Of a stretch of 16,106 bases of DNA, positions 1 to 7,564 are shown in pieces; the stretch's first letter is position 1; the number at the start of each line of letters is the position of its first letter. Below the pieces are notes generated by a model. It was not told where the DNA came from and did no database searches. It saw nothing but the letters and a program-made list of their open reading frames with translations. Source of the DNA: Bizionia sp. Lineage in GTDB: Bacteria; Bacteroidota; Bacteroidia; Flavobacteriales; Flavobacteriaceae. Location: contig JAGPVI010000213.1 of NCBI GenBank assembly GCA_018067115.1, positions 1 through 16,106 on the forward strand. The letters run 5' to 3'. The translations under genes and the position numbers were made by a program.

Positions 1-2001
1 CAAACGGTTGCAACAAAAATTAATTTTAAACCAACGGAAAACACCAAAATTTCTTCAGCCATTACTTACACTAATTCATCTAGCGACAACCGCCCAGCAA
101 ATGGTTATGGTAGTGAAAATGTAAATTATTCGCTTGTTGCTTGGGGCCCGCGATCGTTAAACATAAATAATCTGAAAAATTATTGGCAACCCGGTTTAGA
201 GGGCGTGCAACAGTATTCTTATAATTATACTTATTTCGACAATCCGTATTTTATTTTATTTGAAAACAAAAATGCTTTTAATCGGGATCGTGTTTTTGGA
301 AACCTCGCCATTCAGCATCAATTTTCTAAACAATTAAGTCTTTCTATAAGAACAGGAATGGATTATTCTTCAGAAAAACGAACATTACGTAGAGCCTTCT
401 CTAGTAATCGTTTTAAAAATGGAGCGTATGCCGAGCACGATGTGTTTTTTAGAGAAATTAACACCGATTTTCTTCTAAATTATAAAGATATCTTTGGTGA
501 TTTTAATTTAGACGTTTCCCTTGGAGGCAATCGATTAGATCAAAAAGCATCGACAACACAATCACAAACCGTAAACTTAGCGCAGCCTGGTATTTTTAAT
601 TTAAATAATGCCGCGTCTCCAATAGAAGTGTTTCAATACGATTCTAAAAAAAGGATTAATTCATTTTATGGCCTCGCTAAATTGGGTTTTAAGAACTATT
701 TATATTTAGATATTACTGCACGTAACGACTGGTCGAGCGCATTGGCAACACCGTATTCTGTAGATGGTACTTCATTTTTTTACCCGTCGGCTTCGGTAAG
801 TTTTATTTTATCTAATGTCGCAACCCTTCCCGAACTATTTTCTTTTGCGAAATTTCGTGCTAGCATAGCGCAAGTTGGGAACGATACCAATGCCTACCAG
901 ACCTCGGGTGCTTTTGTTTCGCAAACACCTTTTAACGGACAGCCAACATTTAGTGATCAAAACCTAATTCCTAATGCTAATTTAAAGCCAGAAAGCACAA
1001 CATCTTATGAAATTGGTACCGATTTACGTTTTTTTAACGATCGCATAAAATTGGACTTCACCTATTATAATGCGACAACCACAGACCAGATTGTGTCGTT
1101 ACCCATACCCATTTCCTCAGGTTATCAACAACAAGTGGTTAATGGCGGAAAAGTAAATTCTGAAGGTTTTGAAATTATTCTCAATTTTACACCCATAGAA
1201 ACCTATTCCTTTTCTTGGAATAGCACTTTAAATTTTTCAACAAACAAGGCGACCATTAAGGAACTTCCACAAAATGGAGGCCGCCTGACGTTAGCCTATA
1301 GTCGTATTTACGATAGCGCCAACCAAACCGTATGGTTTCAAGTGGAAGAAGGAGGTTTAATTGGAGATTTTTATGGCACTGGTTATTTGAAAAATGAAAA
1401 CGGACAGTTTATAATTGACAGTAATGGTAATTATATTGCCGATAACGAACTTCAAAAATTAGGAAACTATAATCCAGATTTCACCCTAGGATGGAACAAT
1501 GCTTTTAATTACAAAAATTGGAATGCAAGTTTTCTTTTTGATTGGCGTCAAGGAGGCGAAATAGTTTCAAGAACGCGAGCTTTAGGGACGGTGGGCGGAC
1601 AATTGGCCGTGACCGAGTATAGGCCCGAAGAAGGCATTGTTGCCGAAGGTATAACAGCAAACGGCCAACCAAATACCATTGCTATTTCTGCGGAAAGCTA
1701 TTACCGACAATTTTACGATAGAAACCACGAAGAAAATAACGTTTACAATGCGTCGTATTTAAAACTTCGCCAGTTTTCTATTGGGTATGCTTTTACAATG
1801 AAAGATGGGTTTTTAGGTCTTAAAGATGGCGGAGATGTATCCCTCTCATTAATCGGTAAAAATATATTTGCCATTACTGAAAATCCGCATTTCGACCCAG
1901 AGCAATTAGCAGTTCAAGGCACAGGATTTATTAGTGGTGTTGAAGATATGAGTTATGCCTCCACGCGTAGTTTTGGATTAAAAGCCAGTTTAAATTTCTA
2001 A
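1..2001 (+). CDS. SusC/RagA-family TonB-dependent outer-membrane transporter, 5'-truncated
   Basis: The reading frame is open from the first base, so the gene starts upstream; the GTG at 205 lies inside the barrel and is not a start. The 666 visible residues are the C-terminal two thirds of a protein family that is usually about 1000 residues; the signal peptide, carboxypeptidase-like domain and plug are missing here. What is seen is an alternation of aromatic-rich amphipathic strands and Asn/Gly/Asp-rich loops, with SusC-type stretches such as YLDITARNDWSSAL, NLKPESTTSYEIGTDLRFF and NASYLKLRQFSIGYAF, and a C-terminal phenylalanine (KASLNF), as expected for BAM-inserted barrels. Family members form the TonB-driven pore under a SusD lid and import glycans, peptides or other nutrients. 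The SusD gene follows after 2 bases. The substrate cannot be read from the sequence; the downstream genes are not carbohydrate-degrading enzymes. Confidence 0.95.
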   Translation, partial: QTVATKINFKPTENTKISSAITYTNSSSDNRPANGYGSENVNYSLVAWGPRSLNINNLKNYWQPGLEGVQQYSYNYTYFDNPYFILFENKNAFNRDRVFGNLAIQHQFSKQLSLSIRTGMDYSSEKRTLRRAFSSNRFKNGAYAEHDVFFREINTDFLLNYKDIFGDFNLDVSLGGNRLDQKASTTQSQTVNLAQPGIFNLNNAASPIEVFQYDSKKRINSFYGLAKLGFKNYLYLDITARNDWSSALATPYSVDGTSFFYPSASVSFILSNVATLPELFSFAKFRASIAQVGNDTNAYQTSGAFVSQTPFNGQPTFSDQNLIPNANLKPESTTSYEIGTDLRFFNDRIKLDFTYYNATTTDQIVSLPIPISSGYQQQVVNGGKVNSEGFEIILNFTPIETYSFSWNSTLNFSTNKATIKELPQNGGRLTLAYSRIYDSANQTVWFQVEEGGLIGDFYGTGYLKNENGQFIIDSNGNYIADNELQKLGNYNPDFTLGWNNAFNYKNWNASFLFDWRQGGEIVSRTRALGTVGGQLAVTEYRPEEGIVAEGITANGQPNTIAISAESYYRQFYDRNHEENNVYNASYLKLRQFSIGYAFTMKDGFLGLKDGGDVSLSLIGKNIFAITENPHFDPEQLAVQGTGFISGVEDMSYASTRSFGLKASLNF

Positions 2002-2003
2002 AA

Positions 2004-3458
2004 ATGAAAACAATGAAAAAAACACTAATATTTTTAAGTTGTTTCGCGCTTATACTTTTAAGCAGTTGCACCAAAGATTTCGATACATTTAATACCAACC
2101 CTAACGCACCAAATTTGGTTCAGCCAAGCCTATTATTACGACAGGTTATCTACAATTATGGCGAACAAATGAGCTACGAAGGTTTTGTTGCTGGAGATTT
2201 GCTAGCGCAACATCGTACGGCTTTAGATTTTAATTTGTTCGATCGTCACGCTCTAAAATCACCACAACTTGGCGGGAATCCTTGGCCTATATTTTACACT
2301 AATTTAAGAGATAATGAAATTATTTTAAACCAATCTCGCAACACGCCAACCTATGCCGTTTACGAAGGCCCTGCTCTTATATTAAAAGCCTATTTCACCG
2401 CTGGATTAACAGATTTATTTGGAGATGTTCCCTATTTTGAAGCATTTAAAGGGGTTAATGGCACTGTTACCCCTGCTTACGACACCCAAGAGACCATTTA
2501 TTTAGAACCGGGTGGTATTTTAGATAATTTAGATCGCGGTATTGAAGCTATTTCCAATTATAATGATGCGATTGTTTTAGAAGGCGACATTTTATTCGAC
2601 GGTAATTTAAACCGATGGATTCAATTTGCTAACGCGTTAAAAATTAAACACCTCATCAGGATTTCGGATAAAGTTGATGTTTCCCAAGAATTACAAGAGG
2701 TATATACGGAAGGTAATTATATAGCTTCAAATGTCGAAAATGCCGTTTTTAATTTCACAAATACAGACCCAAACAGCTTCCGATTAGCACAATTACGCAT
2801 TGGGGATTTCAATAATTTCGTTTTATCTGAAACAATGGAAGACATTCTAATCTCTTTAGGCGACTCAAGATTAAACACATTTTTTAAACCGTTTAGTAAT
2901 TCAAATTCAAACACATTTAACGGCTTAATTAATGGTATCGACGCCTCTTCTACATCTATAGAATTAGCAAATTATTCGCTGGCTGGATCTGCCTTTAGAG
3001 AAGATACTTCGGTATTAGACGCTAATTTTATTACAGCTTGGGAAATTCATTTCGCCTTAGCAGAAGCGGCCGAAAAAGGTTTTATACAAGCCAATGCGCA
3101 AGAGCTATACGAACTGGGTGTACAACAAGCTTTCGAGTATTGGCAAACAGAAATGCCTGCAAACTATTTAATGGGTAACGCCGCTTTTTTAGCTTCGGGA
3201 ACAACACCATTACAGCAAATAATTACTCAGAAATGGATAGCTAATCTTATTAATGGTTATGAAGGTTGGGTGGAATACAGACGTACGGGGTTTCCTGAGT
3301 TCAACCCTATTTCAGCGAGTTTAAATAATGATTTAATCCCGGTTAGATTGCCTTACCCTGCCGAAGAAGCCGCGCTAAATGCAGAAAACTATAATGAGGC
3401 AGCAAATGCTACAAATAATAACAGTATAAATGTCCCTGTTTGGTGGGACGAGAATTAA
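2004..3458 (+). CDS. SusD/RagB-family nutrient-binding outer-membrane lipoprotein
   Basis: This is the surface-exposed lid lipoprotein that pairs with the SusC transporter encoded 2 bases upstream. An N-terminal hydrophobic segment ends in a lipobox (LLSSC, Cys22), so the protein is exported and lipidated. The mature N terminus, TKDFDTFNTNPNAPN, is typical of the SusD-like_2 branch (PF12771). Other family signatures are the YFTAGLTDLFGDVPYFEAF helix (about residues 129-147), GNLNRWIQFANALKIKHLIR, the late helix EIHFALAEAAEKGFI, and GYEGWVEYRRTGFPEF near the C terminus. At 484 residues it has full family length. ATG 2004 and ATG 2013 (three codons later) are both possible starts; the first is used here, and either leaves an intact signal peptide. 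The permease gene begins 3 bases after the stop. The ligand is unknown. Confidence 0.95.
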   Translation: MKTMKKTLIFLSCFALILLSSCTKDFDTFNTNPNAPNLVQPSLLLRQVIYNYGEQMSYEGFVAGDLLAQHRTALDFNLFDRHALKSPQLGGNPWPIFYTNLRDNEIILNQSRNTPTYAVYEGPALILKAYFTAGLTDLFGDVPYFEAFKGVNGTVTPAYDTQETIYLEPGGILDNLDRGIEAISNYNDAIVLEGDILFDGNLNRWIQFANALKIKHLIRISDKVDVSQELQEVYTEGNYIASNVENAVFNFTNTDPNSFRLAQLRIGDFNNFVLSETMEDILISLGDSRLNTFFKPFSNSNSNTFNGLINGIDASSTSIELANYSLAGSAFREDTSVLDANFITAWEIHFALAEAAEKGFIQANAQELYELGVQQAFEYWQTEMPANYLMGNAAFLASGTTPLQQIITQKWIANLINGYEGWVEYRRTGFPEFNPISASLNNDLIPVRLPYPAEEAALNAENYNEAANATNNNSINVPVWWDEN

Positions 3459-3461
3459 TAT

Positions 3462-4799
3462 ATGACACCAGAAATTTGGCAATGGATTTTAATAATAGGC
3501 TCTAGTGTACTACTGTTTATTATTTCTCCTTTAGCAAAAACAAGATCTGAATTCTTTAAAGCGACACACAAAAAGAAATCTCCCAATGTTTTTATACTTA
3601 CAGGAAGTTTAATTATTTCTTGGATTTTCGCGAAAAGCATTACCAATGCTGCAAACCTAGGCCTAGATTTTGGCCTTGTGGGTGGCGTCGCTTATGCCGG
3701 GTATTACTTAAGTTTTGCCGTTGCTGGGATACTTATTTATCAATTGCGAGTAAAAGGCGGATTTAAAAGTATCCATCAGTTTTTAACAACAAAATTTGGT
3801 AAACGTGCAGTCTCACTTTTTTCTATTTTAATTGTCATTCGTTTATTTAATGAAGTTTGGAGTAACACTATGGTTATTGGATCGTATTTTGGCGAGCACG
3901 GTTCTACACCGTTTTACACTTCTATTTTAGTGTTCACTTTTTTAACCTTGGCCTACGCCTTAAAAGGAGGATTAAGTAGTTCTATTTTTACCGATGTGAT
4001 ACAAATGGGTTTATTCACCATTTTATTATGTATTATTTTATGGCACATATTTTCGGTAGAAAACTTTAGTGCTAGCACTGTTTTAGAATCTGGAACCTGG
4101 AGTTTTAGTATGGGTTTAAACCTGTTTTTTGCAGCTATAATTCAATCGTTTAGCTACCCGTTTCACGATCCTGTGTTAACAGACCGTGCTTTTATTAGCT
4201 CGCCGAAAGTGACTTTAAAAAGTTTTTTGTGGGCGACACTTTTAGGAGCTATCAGTATTATTTTATTTAGCGTTATTGGAATCTACGCAAAAACGCAGGG
4301 GCTAAACGGCCAGGCGGCGGTAGAAGTTGGTAAAGCGTTTGGGGTAGTTATTCTATTGGTAATAAATTTTATAATGATAACCTCCGCGGCATCCACTTTA
4401 GACTCGACGTTTTCATCATTCTCAAAATTATTATCTGTGGATTTAAAAATGGGATTAGATCTTACTTTTGGTCGTGCGTCAATGATTGCAATTGCCATTT
4501 TAGGAACACTACCTATTTTTTTTAATGCCGAAATTCTATCGGCAACCACAATTTCTGGAACAATGGTGATTGGGTTAACACCAATCTTCCTATTTTGGTC
4601 TGTAGAAGTGCCAAAAATTAGTTTTTACCTCAGCGTTATTTGTGGAATAGTTTTTGGGTTTCTATTAGTGTTTAATTGGTTTCCCGCTGCCTTAATTTTT
4701 ACTGACGGTAAGTATGCCGATTTACTCTGGGTGAATGCCTGGGGAATTTCACTTTGTATTATTTTATATTTTGTACCCAAATGGATAAAAGAACGATAG
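3462..4799 (+). CDS. Sodium:solute symporter (SSS) family inner-membrane permease
   Basis: A 445-residue polytopic protein with about 12-13 hydrophobic segments. SSS-family (PF00474, LeuT fold) signatures are present: GGLSSSIFTDVIQMGLF (about residues 168-184), which matches the family's GG...WTDV.Q motif, and ITSAASTLDSTFSSFSKLL (about 305-323), equivalent to the TM8 Ser/Thr-rich segment that carries the Na2 sodium-site hydroxyls in characterised members. The family carries sugars, amino acids, nucleosides, vitamins or ions across the inner membrane using a Na+ gradient. The gene sits 3 bases after the SusD gene and overlaps the next gene by 19 bases, so it is probably co-transcribed and could be the inner-membrane step for whatever the SusCD pair moves. 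It is shorter than SGLT-type sugar carriers. The substrate is unknown. Confidence 0.88.
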   Translation: MTPEIWQWILIIGSSVLLFIISPLAKTRSEFFKATHKKKSPNVFILTGSLIISWIFAKSITNAANLGLDFGLVGGVAYAGYYLSFAVAGILIYQLRVKGGFKSIHQFLTTKFGKRAVSLFSILIVIRLFNEVWSNTMVIGSYFGEHGSTPFYTSILVFTFLTLAYALKGGLSSSIFTDVIQMGLFTILLCIILWHIFSVENFSASTVLESGTWSFSMGLNLFFAAIIQSFSYPFHDPVLTDRAFISSPKVTLKSFLWATLLGAISIILFSVIGIYAKTQGLNGQAAVEVGKAFGVVILLVINFIMITSAASTLDSTFSSFSKLLSVDLKMGLDLTFGRASMIAIAILGTLPIFFNAEILSATTISGTMVIGLTPIFLFWSVEVPKISFYLSVICGIVFGFLLVFNWFPAALIFTDGKYADLLWVNAWGISLCIILYFVPKWIKER

Positions 4800-5608
4800 A
4801 TTTAGGAAAATATACAGGTAAAATGCTTCTTTTTGGGGGTATTTATAGTAATCTTCAAGCTTTAGAGGCTTTAAAAACGATTGCTGAAGATTTAAACATC
4901 GCACCTAAAAACTGTATTTGCACCGGCGATATTGTGGGGTACTGCGCACAACCAGAAGAAACCGTACAATTATTAAAGCAATGGGGCGCAAAAAGTATTT
5001 TGGGCAACGTAGAGGAACAACTTATTGAAGGTGCGAATGATTGTGGTTGCGATTTTACAGAGGGCTCACGATGCGATGGTTTTTCAAAACTTTGGTACCC
5101 TTACGCCCAGAGTAAATTATCGCAAGACTCTCTAGATTACCTAAAAACACTACCCGATTTTATAACCTTTGAATACGCCAATAGAAAAACTACCGTAGTG
5201 CACGGATCGACTTCCTTAATTTCAGAATTTATTTTTAAATCTACAGCTTGGGATCGTAAAGCACCACACTTTAAGGCGACTAAAAGTGATGTTATAATCG
5301 CAGGTCATTGCGGACTTCCATTTAATGAGTCTAAAGATGATAAATTGTGGTTAAACCCAGGAGTTATTGGGATGCCCGCAAACGACGGTTCGCCAAACGT
5401 TTGGTATGCCATATTAGAAGACACGACTAGCGAACTCACCTTCGGCCATCATCAATTAGAATACAATTATAAATTAACCAATCAACTAATGAATAATGGT
5501 ATTTTGCCCGAAGCTTATGCGGCTACAATTATTTCTGGAATTTGGGATAATACAGAAATTCTTCCGCAGCAAGAAAGCGACTTACAAGGCTCAACTTTAG
5601 AATTATAA
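4781..5608 (+). CDS. Metallophosphoesterase-like protein with a degenerate metal site
   Basis: The fold is recognisable as calcineurin-like phosphoesterase (YfcE/PF12850 type). Motif I appears as LLFGGIYSNLQAL (residues 16-28), motif II as CTGDIVGYC (47-55), motif III as LGNVEEQL (74-81), motif IV as VVHGS (139-143) and motif V as AGHCGLPF (174-181). Ligands kept are Asp50, Asn76, His141 and His176. The motif I Asp and His are Gly20 and Tyr22, and the second His of the usual GHTH is Gly178. An insertion after motif III carries three cysteines (Cys88, Cys90, Cys98) in NDCGCDFTEGSRC. I recall related proteins sharing the YSNLQA and CGC features, so this looks like a coherent subfamily rather than decay. 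ATG 4781 is chosen over an upstream TTG (4754) because it begins just before the core and overlaps the permease gene by only 19 bases. Whether it hydrolyses phosphoesters is uncertain. Confidence 0.82.
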   Translation: MDKRTIDLGKYTGKMLLFGGIYSNLQALEALKTIAEDLNIAPKNCICTGDIVGYCAQPEETVQLLKQWGAKSILGNVEEQLIEGANDCGCDFTEGSRCDGFSKLWYPYAQSKLSQDSLDYLKTLPDFITFEYANRKTTVVHGSTSLISEFIFKSTAWDRKAPHFKATKSDVIIAGHCGLPFNESKDDKLWLNPGVIGMPANDGSPNVWYAILEDTTSELTFGHHQLEYNYKLTNQLMNNGILPEAYAATIISGIWDNTEILPQQESDLQGSTLEL

Positions 5609-5611
5609 CCA

Positions 5612-6121
5612 ATGAAAAACAGCCTTTTAATACTTTTCCTCTTATCTAATGTATTTGTGTTTTCGCAAGACGAGCTTTCAGAATTATTAAAAAAACACAA
5701 TACCCACAGTGTGCCTTATATTTCGGCTCAAGAATTAGCTATGCCTGCAACTAAAGCGATTATTATTGACGCTAGAGAGATAGAAGAGTTTGAGGTGAGC
5801 CATTTAAAAAACGCTATTTACGTGGGGCATACTAATTTTAATATTGAAGACCTTCAGCAAAAAATCGTCAATAAAAACCAAGCGATCGTTGTGTATTGCT
5901 CTTTAGGTATTCGCTCTGAGAAGATTGGAGAAAAATTAAAAAAGGCTGGCTATAGAAATGTTCGGAATTTATACGGCGGTATTTTCGAATGGAAAAACAA
6001 CAATTTTGAAGTCTATAACATTTTTAACAAACAGACGGACAGCATTCACGCCTATAGTGAATCGTGGAGTGGTTATTTAAAAAACGGGATAAAAGTATAC
6101 GCGTCACCACTAAAAAAATAA
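5612..6121 (+). CDS. Exported rhodanese-like sulfurtransferase domain protein
   Basis: A 169-residue protein with an N-terminal hydrophobic signal sequence (residues about 3-18, ending near VFSQ with no lipobox cysteine), so it probably acts in the periplasm. One rhodanese domain follows: IIIDAREIEEFEVSHLKNAIYVGH (substrate-pocket side, about 50-73, including DAR and the HLKNA strand-turn) and the active-site loop CSLGIRS with Cys96. The loop from Cys96 to Arg101 is six residues long, as in sulfurtransferases; Cdc25 and eukaryotic Acr2-type arsenate reductases have a seven-residue loop. Known rhodaneses move sulfane sulfur through a cysteine persulfide. The last 40 residues (with SESWSGYLKNG) form an extension I do not recognise. 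The gene lies 3 bases after the phosphoesterase-like gene and is followed by a 22-base gap. The sulfur acceptor is unknown. Confidence 0.88.
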   Translation: MKNSLLILFLLSNVFVFSQDELSELLKKHNTHSVPYISAQELAMPATKAIIIDAREIEEFEVSHLKNAIYVGHTNFNIEDLQQKIVNKNQAIVVYCSLGIRSEKIGEKLKKAGYRNVRNLYGGIFEWKNNNFEVYNIFNKQTDSIHAYSESWSGYLKNGIKVYASPLKK

Positions 6122-6143
6122 ATTCTAATAAAAACATACCTTT

Positions 6144-6758
6144 TTGAAAACGAAGACTATCATTATTACCTTTACAAGAAATCCCGAATTAGGAAAATGC
6201 AAAACACGTTTAGCAAAAACTATTGGAGATGAAGCAGCCTTGCGTGTGTATCGATTTTTAATAGCTCATACCGAATCTGTTTTAAATGAAATAAAATGTG
6301 ATAAAGCGGTATATTACTCTGTGAAAATTAGAGATAAGGATATTTGGGATTCCAATAAATATCAAAAACACCAACAGCAAGGTGATAATTTAGGCTTACG
6401 AATGTTACACGCTTTCGAAACCGCTTTTAAAGCTAATTACTTGAAAGTAATTATAGTTGGCAGCGACTTATACGATCTTAAACCATCGCACATTAACGAC
6501 GCTATTTTAGCACTCGATACAAGTGATGCGGTAATTGGTCCAGCAGAAGATGGCGGGTATTACCTTTTAGGTTTAAAAACACTGAATCCAGATGTGTTTA
6601 TAAACAAAGAATGGGGAACAGAAACCGTATTTCAAGATACGATTAACGATTTAAAAAACAGCAGTGTACACCTTTTAGAGACATTAAATGATATAGATGT
6701 TTACGAAGATTTAGCGCATAATACAACACTAAAAAATATAATAGCACAAAATGATTAA
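6144..6758 (+). CDS. DUF2064 / TIGR04282-type nucleotidyl- or glycosyltransferase (rSAM/selenodomain, arsenosugar-associated)
   Basis: A 204-residue GT-A-fold protein related to CofC and MobA (PF09837). Visible motifs are FTRNPELGKCKTRLA (residues 10-24), the nucleotide-binding loop; QGDNLGLRM (79-87); IVGSDLYDL (104-112), holding the metal-binding Asp; and GPAEDGGYYLLGL (132-144), the family hallmark. TIGR04282 members are linked by genome context to radical-SAM/selenodomain genes and are usually named arsenosugar biosynthesis glycosyltransferases; I know of no direct assay of a reaction. The start is TTG 6144: in-frame stops lie just upstream at 6126 and 6129, and there is no ATG before the conserved N-terminal strand, so TTG is the only sensible choice. 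The 3' end overlaps the phosphorylase gene by 8 bases, suggesting coupled translation. A second transferase of the partner family TIGR04283 is encoded four genes downstream. Confidence 0.87.
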   Translation: MKTKTIIITFTRNPELGKCKTRLAKTIGDEAALRVYRFLIAHTESVLNEIKCDKAVYYSVKIRDKDIWDSNKYQKHQQQGDNLGLRMLHAFETAFKANYLKVIIVGSDLYDLKPSHINDAILALDTSDAVIGPAEDGGYYLLGLKTLNPDVFINKEWGTETVFQDTINDLKNSSVHLLETLNDIDVYEDLAHNTTLKNIIAQND

Positions 6759-7563
6759 ACAGATTGAAAAAACGGTTGCATACTTACAAGAACGCGGTTT
6801 TAAAGCGCCTGAAGTTGGTATTATTCTAGGCACTGGTTTAGGGCAATTAATTGCTGAAATTGAAATTATTGAAGAAGTAAGTTATAACCATATCCCCTAT
6901 TTCCCAACCGCTACTGTAGAGTTTCATAAGGGGAAATTAATTTATGGTAACTTAGAAGGGAAGAAAGTAATTGTTATGCAAGGTCGTTTTCATTTATACG
7001 AAGGCTACACTTTACAAGACGTCACGTACCCTGTACGAATTATGGAGAAATTAGGAATAAAAACTTTATTGGTTTCTAATGCTTCGGGAGCCGTTAATAC
7101 CGACTATAAAAAGGGCGAATTAATGCTAATAGACGACCATATAAATCTTCAAGGGAGTTCGCCGTTAGCATTTAACGGTGTAGAAACTTTAGGGGAACGC
7201 TTTACAGATATGAGCGCACCTTACGATAAAGACATAAATTCAGCTTTTGAAAACATTGCAAAAGAACATAACATCACTCTTCATAAAGGTGTGTATGCAA
7301 GTGTTGTTGGTCCGCAATTAGAAACGCGTGCAGAATACAGAATGCTAAAAATAATTGGTGCCGATGCCGTTGGAATGAGTACCGTTCCAGAGATTATTGT
7401 AGCCAATCATTTAAAGCTTAAAACCGCTGCTGTATCTGTTTTAACAGACGAGTGCGACCCAGACAATTTAAAACCAGTAGATATCTCGGAAATTATTGCA
7501 ATGGCCGAAAAAGCAGAACCGCAAATGATTACCCTTTTTAAAGCATTAATAAAAACATTATAA
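6751..7563 (+). CDS. Purine nucleoside phosphorylase, trimeric PNP/MTAP family
   Basis: The enzyme family splits purine nucleosides with phosphate into a free base and ribose 1-phosphate. At 270 residues it has normal length, and the PF01048 motifs are all present: GTGLG (27-31), H59, MQGRFHLYEGY (76-86), NASGAVN (110-116), VVGPQLETRAEYRML (185-199) with Glu191, and VGMSTVPEIIVANH (207-220) with Met209. The base-recognition position, Asn243 in human PNP, is Asp233 here (SVLTDECDP). Methylthioadenosine phosphorylase also has Asp, and Asp favours 6-amino purines. The position of human His257, which holds the 5'-hydroxyl, appears to be Ile245, close to the hydrophobic MTAP residue. It may therefore accept adenosine or 5'-modified adenosines; this is inference from alignment by eye. 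The gene overlaps the preceding one by 8 bases and is followed after 1 base by the next. Confidence 0.93.
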   Translation: MIKQIEKTVAYLQERGFKAPEVGIILGTGLGQLIAEIEIIEEVSYNHIPYFPTATVEFHKGKLIYGNLEGKKVIVMQGRFHLYEGYTLQDVTYPVRIMEKLGIKTLLVSNASGAVNTDYKKGELMLIDDHINLQGSSPLAFNGVETLGERFTDMSAPYDKDINSAFENIAKEHNITLHKGVYASVVGPQLETRAEYRMLKIIGADAVGMSTVPEIIVANHLKLKTAAVSVLTDECDPDNLKPVDISEIIAMAEKAEPQMITLFKALIKTL

Positions 7564-7564
7564 T

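Noticed and set aside
1..14. Short shared string aacggttgca near position 4 and again near 6771
   Set aside because: About ten bases in common between two coding regions of an AT-rich window is expected by chance; no longer repeat surrounds either copy.
4754..4780. TTG start that would extend the phosphoesterase-like protein by nine residues
   Set aside because: The extension is hydrophobic read-through of the permease C-terminal coding region, and an ATG at 4781 directly precedes the conserved core.
3462..4799. Assigning a specific substrate (sugar or nucleoside) to the SSS permease
   Set aside because: The family motifs are clear, but substrate residues cannot be judged by eye and the neighbours do not settle it.
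5612..6121. Arsenate reductase identity for the rhodanese-like protein
   Set aside because: The active loop is six residues (CSLGIR), not the seven-residue loop of Acr2/Cdc25-type enzymes, and the protein is exported.
6137..6146. TACCTTTTTG just before and overlapping the TTG start, resembling a -7 element
   Set aside because: It has two extra T's compared with TAnnTTTG and would place the transcript start inside the coding region.
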